Positions 1 to 11,595 are shown, counted from the stretch's first letter. The stretch is DNA of 64,000 nt from Prevotella merdae (GCF_900290275.1 NZ_LT985323.1:62001-126000); one strand, 5' to 3'. The notes: generated by a model from the letters alone, not told the origin. Numbers and translations are program-made.

Positions 1-2
1 TC

Positions 3-3000
3 TTCTCCACTAACGCGTACGGTGGCTACAGCAGCAACTATAAGGAATTAGGCAAGACCTACGGCAACGTGCAGCTTAACATTAATGGCGGCATCTTCCA
101 CTGTCCCGTCTTCGGTGGCGGCTATGGTGTAGCAGATGCCAAGCAGCTTAGCTCTAACAACGTGGAGACCCTCTCGCGTATGGCTCGTGTCTATGGCAAG
201 GCGAGCGTGAACATCCAGGGCGGCGTCTTCTTTGACAACGTATACGGTGGCGGCGACATGGCTGTGGTGGAGAACCGCGGTGATGCCACCAACGTCGTTA
301 TCGGCAACAATGCCGACATCCGCGGCTCCGTGTTTGCAGGTGGCAACGGTCGTCGTCGTCGTCCTGACAAACAGACATTCGCTGCGGACGACAATATGAC
401 GCAGTATCCCGACTCGGTTGGCTTGGTTATTGGCAATACCAACCTCAGTCTCACCGGCTCGGCAGAGCAGGCACCATACGTATATGGCGACATCTTCGGT
501 GGCGGCAATCTGGCTCAGGTCAGCGCCAACACAAACGTAAGCGTCTTCGCTGGCAACATGGCAGGTCAGATATTCGGCGGCGGCAACGGCTACATCAACG
601 GCAACACCATCACCTCTGCCGACGTTCTCGGCAACACCAACGTTATGTTGGCGCAGGACGAAGGCGGTATGAGCGGCGAGGGCGGAGACAATAAGAATAA
701 CGAGTTCTCCATCAATGTGATATGGAACCGCAAGTGGGATGCCACGAATAACCTCTTCTACGTGTGGGATTCGGGCATCAACGATTCCTCAGACGAGCCT
801 GCCATTGAGGGAGCTGTATACAAGAAGGACGAGTTCTTTGCCAACGGCAAGTTCCTCAATCCTCATAACATCTACGGCGGCGGCAACCTTGCCTGCAACG
901 TCGGCACTTATACCAATGCCAGCAACATTCCTGCCGAGAGCACCGGACACGCCACCGTACTGGTGCAGAAGGGTACTACTCCATACGAACTGCTCAAGAC
1001 AGACGAATGGAAGAAGGCTTATACGGACAATGACAATCCCCACTTCAGCGTATTCGGCGGCGGTTACGGTGCTCTGACGAAGGTGGGCAGCACCGACGTT
1101 ACCGTCAACGTGGACGGCGACTACAGCAAGTACGACACTAATGTGGACACCAACAGGCAGCTCGTCAATAAGAAGAATCAGGGTACATTGCCTGTGTTCG
1201 ACAGCTCAATGGGCATCCCTAACTTCACAGTTTGGGGCGTGCTTGGAGGCGGTTATGCAGGCACCGTGGCAGACAGCACCAAGGTTACGGTAGACGGCAA
1301 CACCTTCGTACACCGTGTGTTTGGCGGTGGCTTCGGCGACCCTACATCCACAGAGGACAACACCACAGGACAGATTGGCGGCAACACGGAGGTATATGTA
1401 CGCGGCGCACGCACACACGGCGACGTGTTTGGCGGTGGTGCAGGTCTTAAGCCGGCATCAGCCTCATCCGTACACTTCGTCAATGTGGCTCGCGTTGTAG
1501 GCACCACCAAGGTTGACATCTCTAACGATGCCATTATTTACGGCAATGTGTATGGCGGTGGCGACAACGCCAACGTGGGCGAATACGTCTCAACCAAGCC
1601 TGCCACATATTACTCTACCGACTCGCTTCGCAGCATAACAACGCTCAATCAGACCGACGGCACATTCGTCAGCTATAAGGCTGTGGGTTACCGCTCGTTC
1701 GTCAACATCTCCGGCGGCTCCGTATTCGGCAATGTGTATGGCGGTGGCAAGGGTCTGACGAAGGCAGAGGCTGACCATTATGAAAACGTAGGACGCGTCA
1801 ACGGCAACACCCTTGTACACATCACCGACAGCAAGCCAGGCAACTATACAGACAAGGACAACATCGTGCCCTACGTATGGAGCAACATCTACGGCGGCTG
1901 TGCCTACGGCACGGTTGACGGCAACACGCTCGTACACGTCGAGGGCGGTCTGCTCGGCAACAGCGTATACGGTGGCGGATACGGCGACGTGCGCATCGAC
2001 AACGAGCAGGACGCAACAGACGAGGTGCTCGGACGCAAGGACACAGACGGCAATGGCACCTATGCCAACATCCTTGGCAACACTAAGGTGCAGATGGACG
2101 GAGGCTCGTGGATATGGAACCGCAAAGCCGACATCCACGGCAACATAACCACATGGACCTCGGCAGACGCTGACAGCAAACGCGTATGCAGCAATAAGGA
2201 AGAGTTTTCGCATCTCGTCTTTACAATGGTTGCAGCCGCATCGCTCGACAGTATAACCGATACTGCCACCAAGGAGGTGATAAGCCGAATAAGGAACGAC
2301 AAGAACACGAGCCTCTTCTTCGATTTGGACAGACGCTCCTTCATCAACAACCATAACATCTTCGGCGGCGGAAACCGTGCCTGCAAGGCGGGCATCGACG
2401 CCGATGCCAACACGGGCAAGGCTGTGGTCATCGTCAATCATTCGCCACTTGAGGACATTAAGGACTCGAAGGGAAAGACCATAAGCTTGTTCGACATAAC
2501 CTCGCTTCAAGGCATGTGCTGGTACTTATGCGGGGCGGATGCCTCACGTCCACAGTTCTCTGTGTTCGGTGCAGGATATGGCGCCAACACAGAAGTAGGC
2601 AAAACGGAGGTGTATGCACAGCCTGGAACCAAGGTAGACGACAGTGGCGTTCTTACCATTGACGGCATCAAGTATCGTTATCTCAATCAGAACAAGGACT
2701 TTCAGACATATCTGAATTTAGAGTATTCCATGCTTGAGGACTTCCAGAAAGTGTCGAAGGAAGACAAGAAGCTCTATTACGGCAGCTATGACGGCAGCGA
2801 CAGCGATCCTAATACGTTCCGCCGCTACCATGCCAGTCGTCTGGCATGGATGACAGGCGCAAGCGGACTGACCTTGCTTCAGATAAACGGCGGCGGTTTT
2901 GCCGGCTATGTAAGCGGCGACACCTACGTCGAGACCGACTGTCAGCTCACTGCCCATGACATATATGGAGCCGGATTGGGCGCCCTTCCTTACGGCAACT

Positions 3001-6000
3001 ATACCGACGGCAGCACCTACGACTTCGGTACTGTTAATGGAAAGTCTACAGTTTTCGTCAAGGCTGGCACCTTCGAAGGCAACATCTATGGAGGCGGAGC
3101 CGGCATAGAGTCGGTATTTAAGAACGGCGCTTACGTCGACTTCCCCAATATGGCACACGTGGAGAAGACGGAGGTGCATCTTTACGGCAAGATGTTCACA
3201 TACAATGGCACGAAGAGCCGCATTGACCGTACATTGGTGTTAGGCAGCGTTTATGGCGGTGGCGACGTGGCTAACGTAGGCTCGGCGAAGGCAGATGCTG
3301 CCACATTCTCACGCGACACCTATGCCAACCCGTCTAACCGCACCACCCTTCTCAACATCCGTGGCGGCTCAGTAATGGACGGCGTGTTCGCGGGAGGCAA
3401 GGGACGTTCCGTCTCGAAGTGTGCCAACTACAAGAGTCTTGGCGGCATCTACGGCAACACCTGCCTCATCATCGACCGCCCAGCAATGCACTATCCCTAC
3501 TGGGACGACACGAAGAAGCAATATCTCTCGCCCTCGGACGATGCCAACATGGCTCATCCTGAGGACGACAACAACATGGATGTCTATTCCTTTTTTATGG
3601 AGCGCATTTATGGAGGCTGTCAGAACGGCACCGTCTATGGCAACACTCTAATGACACTCTACTACGGTTCCATCGGACATGGCATCTATGGAGGCGGCTT
3701 AGGCAGCACCGACACCGCCGAAGTGGAGGGCAAGAGCGTTCTAACCACCACATCAGCCGACGTCACCGGCAACACCAACGTGTTCATTCTCGGTGGCGAA
3801 GCCCTTATACATTCGTACTGGCGACCACGCACTCGCTCTTGGGAGCCAGCCAGCATCATTGACGGTGTGACCTACTCTCCACAGTACGACCACGAGAAGC
3901 TGAAGTTCAAGATAAACCATAACATCTATGCCGGCGGCAACGTGGCATGCAAGGTGGGCGGCAACACGTACCTCACCATGACAAAAGGATTGCTCCATAA
4001 TTACACCGAAATGGTGTCTGGAAGAGACACGGGCAAAAACTTCTTTGAGAGCAACGAGTGGAGAGAGATTTACGAGAAGGTGGGATCGCCCCACTTCTGC
4101 GTCTTCGGCGGCGGCTATGGCGACAGCGCCATCGTCGTAGGCGATACTTACGTGAACGTGGATATGGGGAGTCGCGGAAACAACCACAGCGGCATCGACG
4201 TCTTAGAGGGTGAAGAATACAAGCACTTCCTTAGCGGCTATTCGGTTATGGACATCGTGGGTGGCGGCTATTCGGGCAAGGTCATTGGCGACACCCACAT
4301 CATTGGTTCCGGCGGCGTGTTCTGCCGTCGTATATTCGGCGGTGGCTCGTACAGCTCGGTACGTTCTACAGACGTGGAGATAAAGGCTGTGGACTGCCAT
4401 GATATCTTCGGTGGCGGCTTAATGGGCGACGTGCTTAAGAGCACCACGGTGCGCATAGGCACCAACACGCCCGACGCCACGTCGACGTTAAACAATTCGG
4501 ACATCTACATCCATGGCAACATATACGGCGGCAACGACGTGTCGGGATATGTCAATATAGGCCTCAACAAGGACGGCTACTTCAAGGACAACGGCGGCAG
4601 CGGCACCAGCATCAGCATCTACGGAGGCCACATCTATGGCGACGTTTACGGTGCCGGCAACGGCAACTACCTGTACGCCAACGACCGCAACGGCAACCAT
4701 AAGGTAACCGTGAACGAATATTATCCGCTCAATCCGGACGACCCTAAGTCGGAAACCGTACCCCTTGTATATACTGTGCCGATACGAAGCACCATGCCTT
4801 CGCTCAGAGCAGCGACCGATGCGGTTAAGATAGTGAACATCAACTCGTGGCGTCCGCTTACCAATAAGGTTAGCATCCACATCAACGGTACATCCGCCAA
4901 GGACACCATCTGCATTGACGGCAACGTGTATGGCGGTGGCAATTCGGCTACCGTGCAGAAGGTATTGGCACCCGACGAGGAAGACAGCACAGAGGTTTCG
5001 GACGAGATGGTTGGCGACGTGAGCGTCAACATAGGCAGTCATGTACGCATCGGTGGCGTGTTTATGGGTTGCAACGGCGACGATATGTTTGTCACGTCGG
5101 AGGACAACGACTTCATGAACATGTTCCAGAAGCTTAACGGCGACGTGGACGACCACTCTAAGGAGCTGAACCTTGCCGACTCCATCGACTGGAACAACGA
5201 CCCTGCCAACATGGACATAAGCACCGTATATCTGCCTACGGAGACCAGCAAGCGCCCTCTTGTATATCCGCACCTCATCGACCTCTACTTCCAGCCTGTG
5301 GAGACCGATATCCAGGGCAGCCTGACATGGAACGGAAGCGTGGACGGCAAGGGACTTGAGGACTGCATTATAGGCACATTCTGCTGCGGCGGAAACCGTG
5401 GCAACATGAACGTTATGCCTTTGACAGCAGCCGACAACGACAGAAAGATAGGCAATGTGGTAGACTATACCTTCCCAGAAGGGCTCACCATCACGGAGAA
5501 GATAGTGGGCGGATGCAACAATGCCAACTACGACTATAAGGGCAAGGCGTTCCATGAGGGCGGCTATCTGCTCGGCATAGCCCACTCCATCTACCCTTTC
5601 ATCAACCTCAACATACGCAACCGCTTCCAGCCTAAGGAGAAAAACGGGGCTTACGTGGGCGGCAACGTGTATGGCGGTTGCTTCAAGAGTGGCACCATCA
5701 AGGGCGACGTAACCATCAACATGCAGAGCGACATGTTGGAAGGCAAGGATAAGGCGAAGCTTGAGAAGTCAAACAGTCTGCTCACAAAGGACGCGGAGTA
5801 TTCTGCCCTTAACGTGTATGGCGCCGGCTATGGTATGGAGAGCTACGTATACGGCAACACCGAGATAAGCTTCGGCGATGACGTTAAGTGCTCTGACCCA
5901 AAGATGAACGGCGGCAAGTTCCTGCCGTGCGGCGTTTCAGCCAACTTCGTATACGGCGGCGGTCAGCAGGGTAATGTCATCGGCGTGACCAACGTGGACA

Positions 6001-9000
6001 TCCTCAACGGCCATGTCTTCCGTGCCGTTACGGGAGGATCGTATTCGGGCTACGTGTTCGGTTCCACTCAGGTGAAGGTGGGTTATCCTACCTACTATCA
6101 TGTCAACTCAAACAACAATGTCAGCGGCAGATACGTGCTCAACCGCACAGACCAGAAGAATCTGCATCTGGAGAACAACAACGGCACGGAGACATCGCCC
6201 ACCATCAAGCAGAACATCTGGCTGCTTACGGACGAACTGGTGTCGCAGGGCACTTACGAGGACATTGTAGCCATCGACAACGGCAAGCGCGACACGATAA
6301 CCGAGGCTGACAAGGAACGTTACTTCACGAAGGTCACTCCCGAAGAACCGTCTGTGGGATGGGACAACGTGCATATCAACATTGACGAAGCTGTGTATGG
6401 CGGTGGATATTCCATCGCCCAGGGATCGTCTGTCCTTGCCAACAACACCACGGTGCTGAAGTTCACGGACGTGTATAACGCTGACAAATCCTTCACTTCC
6501 GAAGACGAGCTGGAGGAACTGAAGCACCTGCCTAATGGCACTACTGCTGGCTTCGGCGGCAACACGCTCATCCTCATCGGCGACAATAAGAACCACGAGC
6601 ACATCACCATCTCACGTCAGGAGATGAAGGCGGTGACATTGCCTGAGGGCACAGACCTCTACGGCTATTACTATAAGCATTACGACAACGACGAGGCAGT
6701 GGCTAACGACGTATATACGTATCGCTACATATCGTTGCAGGACAAGTATTTCTATAAAGGTGGCAGTACGCCTCCCGCCGGACTTAACGGCATCCGTGAG
6801 AACGTCTTCTACGAGTATGACAGCGAGGGCGGCATCTTCGGCGACGGCCACCTCTCGTATGCGCAGGGATTCCGTAGCGCTGACGTGACGGGATATGGCT
6901 TTGCCGAACACACCATCGACAATCCGAAGATTCTGAATACGTTCCAGCGTCTGGACATCATACGCCTGGAGGACAACTGCTTCTCGCTGCTCGGCGCACG
7001 CGACTATACCGTCAACGAGATAAACAAGACGCCCTACTCCATCTCTCGTGTGGGCGAGATAAAGATGGTGGCTGACAACATCCGTCTGGACAGCAACGGC
7101 AACTTGGAGGCAAAGGCTAAGGCTGACAACGACGAGACGTTCAAGTACAGCCCCAAGGCACGCAACTACATGGGATTCTCCAACAACATCCATTATGTGG
7201 GTGCCGTTACGTCCAACGTCAGCTTCGATAAGGAGAAGTGGCACAACCGCAAGGGAGAGCTTGCCTCTGCCACGAACGAGGAGGACAAGGCGTTCGCAGG
7301 AATGTCTTATCAGGACGTGAAGCAGAAATACATCGACGAATATCAACAGAATAAGGACAAGCAGGACGCTAACGACCCGTTGGGCCAATTCCAGAAGCGC
7401 AACGACGGTACGGCGAAGAACATGATTGGCATCGCCTCGGGCTACGCCATGAAGATTCAGCTCTGCCAGGACACTTACGACGAGGACTATAAGAAGGTGG
7501 TGGAGAAAGAACATTACGGTCCGATTGTCGGCGTGGTGGAGATGAATCTGATAAACGTTCGTCAGGATGAGGGTGGCGGCTACGTGTATGCCGACAACAA
7601 TCACAAGCGTCATGAGGGCGATTCGCACAAGGAGGACTTCCTCGAAACCACGGGCAACTTCGTCTTCCCCTATCATGAGGGACGCTACATCGTGGACGAC
7701 TGTTTCCCGACGGGATATTATTCTGCTAAGAATGTGGAGGACGTCAAGGTGCACTACTGGTATGTCACGGGTTTCCACTATTATTATAATGTGAACATAA
7801 CGGGCTATACTTACCAGTCGTCGAAGGACCATCCGCTCGAGTTCGACAGCGACAACAAGGACGGTCTGACGGTGCTCTCGGGTCTGAAGAGCGGACAGAA
7901 GGTGCGCATCCAGACATGGAAGATGCGCAGCGGACACCCGGCGGACAAGGATGCCTACTCAAGCGACCTCGAATACAGAAACTATCTTACGGGCAAGGAG
8001 ACCGACGAGACGGACAGAAAGTATTACTCGGACAAGGTGACGGACGGCTATCGCCTCTATGTGGGCGGTGCTGCCACCAACTCATTCACCGGCGCTCGCA
8101 CGGAAGATGACAAGGACAAGGAGACGAAAGGTTTTGCCGCACAGCTCTCGATGAGGGAAAAGGGAAAGAACGAGACCACGCTCTTCAACAATACGCTCCC
8201 TGCAGGTCTGAAGGAGGATGCCAAGATAGCGTTCAAATTAGTGGACATGGTGGATAACACCAACTACGTGGAGCCTGACTACTTCGACAAGCACCTCTCA
8301 AAGAAGAGCTTGGCTACGCTCGTGATAAAGGCTCCTGCCTACGAAGAGTATGTCAGCGACACCAACAACAAGCCCATCTATGCCAACACGGGCAAGCTGT
8401 ATAAGAAGACAGCAGACGGTTACGAGGAGGTGACATCGGGCAAGCTGGACGCTGACAAAACCTACTATCAGCCACAGACGGAGGAGTTTGTCAAGATTGA
8501 CAGCCTCTTCCAGTACGACATCAACAGCAAGAAGTACGAGAAGGTGAGCAACATCTCTGACATCACCATAGACAAGAACAATCCTACTGCGTACTACGTT
8601 CCGCGCGAATATACCTACACCATCTATCTCACCATCGAGTATGTACAAGGCCCGACGGTAAGCGGACACATCAACGTAGGCAACTGTGTGCTGCCGGGCG
8701 AGATGATACGCGTAACCAAGGACGACCTCGTGGTCAATGCCGACCAGTCGTTTGCTGTAAGCGGCTACTACTGGCGCATCGGCAAGCGTGTCAAGGCGGA
8801 GGACGGAACTTGGCACTTCGCCGATACCACTCCGTGGACAAAGGAGAACATCAAGGACGCCGTGGCTAAGGGATACGACACCTTCAACCAGGCTGACGAG
8901 AAGGGCAGCGGCCTGTTTACGGGATGTCATTACGACAAGACGGACGACTATCTCGACATACCGGCATACTACTATATGAACGGATACGGCATACAGCTCG

Positions 9001-11570
9001 GCGTTGCCATTACGGGCGTGAACGACATCATGCAGATAAATATGCAGGAGGGCGACCGCCTGACCGTACACAACTATCACCGCATGGATCCTCACAAGGC
9101 TGGCATCAACCTCCACCTTGCCGAAGCCATAAAGCGTGCTAAGGACGAAGGCTCCACCTTCGCCGAGCCTCGCATCTACATAGCCGACCAAAGCGACCTT
9201 ACGGCGTTCGCCGCCTTTGTCGACTCCATTGGCAATGGTGGCACAGCACCACGCTATGGTGCCAATGCCCAGTTTGTGCTGCAAGACAATCTCGACTTGG
9301 CAGCCACGCCAAAGAACGGTGCTTACATATCCGAGTTTGCCGGAACCCTGCATGGCAACGGACACATCATCAACGCAGTGGGCTATAACAATGCTCTCTT
9401 CGGTAAGGTGACGGGCAACATCTACAACCTCGGTCTTTCCTCTGGACTACTGTCCGGCACGACTGGCGAGGGCAGTAAGCCCAACTATCATTGCTGCTTC
9501 GAGTATGCTCCAAGCGGCAGCGGCTCAACACCTGTGGTGTATCGTTGGGACGGCAGCGCCTACAAGGGATATACGCACGACGACTTCCGTCTCGGCAGAG
9601 TGGCGTACGACCTCAACGAGTATTATCTGCTTGCTCGCAACAATGCCGACAAGGACGTTCTGAAATACGTGGCCGACTATTATGCCAACGGCGATTATCA
9701 GTATGCTTGCCGTACTGATGCCATAACGGGCAAGAACACAGGCATTACCTATCTGCGCATAGGCAAGCTGAGCGACATACCCAACTATGAGCAGGTGGAG
9801 ACACGTCACGACAAGACGCACCCCGTGGACGCTCCCCGCTTAGTTACTGAGGACGGAGCTACACACTACGTGCCGCTCTTTAACGACAACAAGAAAGGAG
9901 CCGAACTGATGAACGACTACCTCTTCTGGGGACAGTCGCTGCAGTCGAAACCGGATGATATGCCTAACGAGATAGCCTCTCACCAGCTATCGTTTATGAG
10001 CAACCGCGTGTATCGCACGGCGGCTTATTATGGCAGTACGGCGATGGACGCCTTCCACTACAATGCCTACAGCCAAGGCTCCAGCACCTGGTATACGTAC
10101 GTGCTTGATCCTAAGACAACGGCTATCGACTTCACTTGCAAGGACGACCTTGTCGCAGCAACGGGCATGACAGAGCGCGGCATCTTCTATCCGCCGGTGA
10201 ACGACAACGCCACTGCCTTCAGCGACTTCCGTGTAAAGGATGATGCCGGCATTACGCAGAACCTCCTCGTATACACGGCAGCCGACAACACGACAGCCGA
10301 CAATGAGGCTTACGACGTTGTGGAGAACACGCTCGGTTATGACGCCACCAAGAGAGAGGCACTGATAAAGGGCCATCACGTGGTTAAGACTGCGGACGAC
10401 AGCTACGCTACGTCGCTCCTCCACCTCGTCGAACGCACCTCCGACAATACGAACAGCGAGGGAGAGCAGTGTCTTAACAACGACCTCTGTGTGCCAATAG
10501 CCTTCAACGTAACCGACCGTGCTTGGTATGTGCGCAAGCCGATGGCATACGCAGAGGACTATTACGGAGCGTGGGAAGGCATCTGCCTGCCGTTTACGGC
10601 AGACAAAGTGGAGGCTTCGCTTAACGGTGAGATAACCCACTTCTATGGTTCGCCTTCAGCCGAGGAAACGGCAGACCCAAAGCAGAACATCCACACACTG
10701 CATCACGAGTACTGGCTGCGCAGCCTTACGTCGGTAGGAAAGGAGAACGGTGTGCCGGCGGCTGTGTTCCAGCGACCGGACAACGATGTCGCAAACGGCG
10801 TGAACTATAAGTTCAACAATAGGTTCTTCATCGACAACTACAGTGGCTGGCTCTACAATAAGGACGCTAACCCATACTATGCCGAGGAGCACGAATATCC
10901 TGAATATCCGCGCCTTGCAGCCGAGAAGCCTTACATTGTGCGCTTCCCCGGCGAACGCTATTACGAGTTCGACCTCTCAAGCGCGTTCTACAACAAGCTG
11001 TTGGGCGAGATGGAGGATGCTCAGACCATAGCCTTCAACGCTTACGGCAAGACCCAGGGCGGCAACACCTCGTACGGCACAGTAAGCGTTCCGGTAACCA
11101 AGACCATGCAGACCGCCGTCAAGGACGGCTATGCGCACAACGGAACATTCGCCGCCATGGATGTAAGCCAGGGCAAGGTGTACGGCATCAACAAGGGCGG
11201 CACTGCGTTTGACGACGCTTCTGCCTTGTCTACAGTTATGCCGTTCCGCACATATATGTCGGCAACAGCAGCTGGGGCTATGCCAAGTCCAGCCTACAGC
11301 CAACTGATAAACATATCGGAACTGAAGGGTGGAGCCATCAGTCCGGACACCATGGACGACGAAGACAACGCTCAGAACGACGGCATCATCGTACGTTCCA
11401 TCGGCGCACAGCGTGTACGCGTGGAGAGTACGGTAAGCACAAGGCTGTACGTGGTGACGGCGGTGGGACAACTCTATCGCATACTTGACGTACAGCCGGG
11501 CGTCGCTACGTACAGCGGCTTCCAGCCCGGACTCTACATCTTCGGCAAAACAAAGCTTATAGTAAAATAA
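3..11570 (+). CDS. giant GGG-repeat secreted protein, 5' end outside window
   Basis: The reading frame is open from the first bases of the window, so the gene begins upstream and any start near base 69 is internal. At least 3,855 residues are visible. Roughly the first 2,280 visible residues carry about forty copies of a short motif, [VI][FY]GGG followed by a small or Asn/Gly-rich tail. Each copy tends to follow a strand of the type G-N-T-x-V-x-V-x-G-G, which suggests a repetitive beta-solenoid. The C-terminal part is not repetitive. It holds a GLUG-like stretch (about residues 3060-3150, containing GTLHGNGHIINAVG and LFGKVTG) and a module with GICLPF that recurs in the next gene as TICLPF. 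The protein ends in a small beta domain resembling C-terminal sorting domains (YVVTAVGQLYRI, then GLYIFGKTKLIVK). A surface or secreted role is inferred; I know no function. GC content is clearly higher than in the polysaccharide cluster of this window. Confidence 0.85.
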   Translation, partial: FSTNAYGGYSSNYKELGKTYGNVQLNINGGIFHCPVFGGGYGVADAKQLSSNNVETLSRMARVYGKASVNIQGGVFFDNVYGGGDMAVVENRGDATNVVIGNNADIRGSVFAGGNGRRRRPDKQTFAADDNMTQYPDSVGLVIGNTNLSLTGSAEQAPYVYGDIFGGGNLAQVSANTNVSVFAGNMAGQIFGGGNGYINGNTITSADVLGNTNVMLAQDEGGMSGEGGDNKNNEFSINVIWNRKWDATNNLFYVWDSGINDSSDEPAIEGAVYKKDEFFANGKFLNPHNIYGGGNLACNVGTYTNASNIPAESTGHATVLVQKGTTPYELLKTDEWKKAYTDNDNPHFSVFGGGYGALTKVGSTDVTVNVDGDYSKYDTNVDTNRQLVNKKNQGTLPVFDSSMGIPNFTVWGVLGGGYAGTVADSTKVTVDGNTFVHRVFGGGFGDPTSTEDNTTGQIGGNTEVYVRGARTHGDVFGGGAGLKPASASSVHFVNVARVVGTTKVDISNDAIIYGNVYGGGDNANVGEYVSTKPATYYSTDSLRSITTLNQTDGTFVSYKAVGYRSFVNISGGSVFGNVYGGGKGLTKAEADHYENVGRVNGNTLVHITDSKPGNYTDKDNIVPYVWSNIYGGCAYGTVDGNTLVHVEGGLLGNSVYGGGYGDVRIDNEQDATDEVLGRKDTDGNGTYANILGNTKVQMDGGSWIWNRKADIHGNITTWTSADADSKRVCSNKEEFSHLVFTMVAAASLDSITDTATKEVISRIRNDKNTSLFFDLDRRSFINNHNIFGGGNRACKAGIDADANTGKAVVIVNHSPLEDIKDSKGKTISLFDITSLQGMCWYLCGADASRPQFSVFGAGYGANTEVGKTEVYAQPGTKVDDSGVLTIDGIKYRYLNQNKDFQTYLNLEYSMLEDFQKVSKEDKKLYYGSYDGSDSDPNTFRRYHASRLAWMTGASGLTLLQINGGGFAGYVSGDTYVETDCQLTAHDIYGAGLGALPYGNYTDGSTYDFGTVNGKSTVFVKAGTFEGNIYGGGAGIESVFKNGAYVDFPNMAHVEKTEVHLYGKMFTYNGTKSRIDRTLVLGSVYGGGDVANVGSAKADAATFSRDTYANPSNRTTLLNIRGGSVMDGVFAGGKGRSVSKCANYKSLGGIYGNTCLIIDRPAMHYPYWDDTKKQYLSPSDDANMAHPEDDNNMDVYSFFMERIYGGCQNGTVYGNTLMTLYYGSIGHGIYGGGLGSTDTAEVEGKSVLTTTSADVTGNTNVFILGGEALIHSYWRPRTRSWEPASIIDGVTYSPQYDHEKLKFKINHNIYAGGNVACKVGGNTYLTMTKGLLHNYTEMVSGRDTGKNFFESNEWREIYEKVGSPHFCVFGGGYGDSAIVVGDTYVNVDMGSRGNNHSGIDVLEGEEYKHFLSGYSVMDIVGGGYSGKVIGDTHIIGSGGVFCRRIFGGGSYSSVRSTDVEIKAVDCHDIFGGGLMGDVLKSTTVRIGTNTPDATSTLNNSDIYIHGNIYGGNDVSGYVNIGLNKDGYFKDNGGSGTSISIYGGHIYGDVYGAGNGNYLYANDRNGNHKVTVNEYYPLNPDDPKSETVPLVYTVPIRSTMPSLRAATDAVKIVNINSWRPLTNKVSIHINGTSAKDTICIDGNVYGGGNSATVQKVLAPDEEDSTEVSDEMVGDVSVNIGSHVRIGGVFMGCNGDDMFVTSEDNDFMNMFQKLNGDVDDHSKELNLADSIDWNNDPANMDISTVYLPTETSKRPLVYPHLIDLYFQPVETDIQGSLTWNGSVDGKGLEDCIIGTFCCGGNRGNMNVMPLTAADNDRKIGNVVDYTFPEGLTITEKIVGGCNNANYDYKGKAFHEGGYLLGIAHSIYPFINLNIRNRFQPKEKNGAYVGGNVYGGCFKSGTIKGDVTINMQSDMLEGKDKAKLEKSNSLLTKDAEYSALNVYGAGYGMESYVYGNTEISFGDDVKCSDPKMNGGKFLPCGVSANFVYGGGQQGNVIGVTNVDILNGHVFRAVTGGSYSGYVFGSTQVKVGYPTYYHVNSNNNVSGRYVLNRTDQKNLHLENNNGTETSPTIKQNIWLLTDELVSQGTYEDIVAIDNGKRDTITEADKERYFTKVTPEEPSVGWDNVHINIDEAVYGGGYSIAQGSSVLANNTTVLKFTDVYNADKSFTSEDELEELKHLPNGTTAGFGGNTLILIGDNKNHEHITISRQEMKAVTLPEGTDLYGYYYKHYDNDEAVANDVYTYRYISLQDKYFYKGGSTPPAGLNGIRENVFYEYDSEGGIFGDGHLSYAQGFRSADVTGYGFAEHTIDNPKILNTFQRLDIIRLEDNCFSLLGARDYTVNEINKTPYSISRVGEIKMVADNIRLDSNGNLEAKAKADNDETFKYSPKARNYMGFSNNIHYVGAVTSNVSFDKEKWHNRKGELASATNEEDKAFAGMSYQDVKQKYIDEYQQNKDKQDANDPLGQFQKRNDGTAKNMIGIASGYAMKIQLCQDTYDEDYKKVVEKEHYGPIVGVVEMNLINVRQDEGGGYVYADNNHKRHEGDSHKEDFLETTGNFVFPYHEGRYIVDDCFPTGYYSAKNVEDVKVHYWYVTGFHYYYNVNITGYTYQSSKDHPLEFDSDNKDGLTVLSGLKSGQKVRIQTWKMRSGHPADKDAYSSDLEYRNYLTGKETDETDRKYYSDKVTDGYRLYVGGAATNSFTGARTEDDKDKETKGFAAQLSMREKGKNETTLFNNTLPAGLKEDAKIAFKLVDMVDNTNYVEPDYFDKHLSKKSLATLVIKAPAYEEYVSDTNNKPIYANTGKLYKKTADGYEEVTSGKLDADKTYYQPQTEEFVKIDSLFQYDINSKKYEKVSNISDITIDKNNPTAYYVPREYTYTIYLTIEYVQGPTVSGHINVGNCVLPGEMIRVTKDDLVVNADQSFAVSGYYWRIGKRVKAEDGTWHFADTTPWTKENIKDAVAKGYDTFNQADEKGSGLFTGCHYDKTDDYLDIPAYYYMNGYGIQLGVAITGVNDIMQINMQEGDRLTVHNYHRMDPHKAGINLHLAEAIKRAKDEGSTFAEPRIYIADQSDLTAFAAFVDSIGNGGTAPRYGANAQFVLQDNLDLAATPKNGAYISEFAGTLHGNGHIINAVGYNNALFGKVTGNIYNLGLSSGLLSGTTGEGSKPNYHCCFEYAPSGSGSTPVVYRWDGSAYKGYTHDDFRLGRVAYDLNEYYLLARNNADKDVLKYVADYYANGDYQYACRTDAITGKNTGITYLRIGKLSDIPNYEQVETRHDKTHPVDAPRLVTEDGATHYVPLFNDNKKGAELMNDYLFWGQSLQSKPDDMPNEIASHQLSFMSNRVYRTAAYYGSTAMDAFHYNAYSQGSSTWYTYVLDPKTTAIDFTCKDDLVAATGMTERGIFYPPVNDNATAFSDFRVKDDAGITQNLLVYTAADNTTADNEAYDVVENTLGYDATKREALIKGHHVVKTADDSYATSLLHLVERTSDNTNSEGEQCLNNDLCVPIAFNVTDRAWYVRKPMAYAEDYYGAWEGICLPFTADKVEASLNGEITHFYGSPSAEETADPKQNIHTLHHEYWLRSLTSVGKENGVPAAVFQRPDNDVANGVNYKFNNRFFIDNYSGWLYNKDANPYYAEEHEYPEYPRLAAEKPYIVRFPGERYYEFDLSSAFYNKLLGEMEDAQTIAFNAYGKTQGGNTSYGTVSVPVTKTMQTAVKDGYAHNGTFAAMDVSQGKVYGINKGGTAFDDASALSTVMPFRTYMSATAAGAMPSPAYSQLINISELKGGAISPDTMDDEDNAQNDGIIVRSIGAQRVRVESTVSTRLYVVTAVGQLYRILDVQPGVATYSGFQPGLYIFGKTKLIVK

Positions 11571-11595
11571 ACATCTCATACATATTACATATATT

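Noticed and set aside
6108..6602. Antisense frame near the end of the repeat region as a separate gene
   Set aside because: It has no start context or promoter and its composition mirrors the coding strand.
4488..9365. Long minus-strand reading frames inside the giant gene, for example 4488-5585, 6612-7937 and 8298-9365
   Set aside because: They are antisense shadows of a strongly biased, GC-rich repetitive gene; their products are rich in Val, Leu and His and show no domain.
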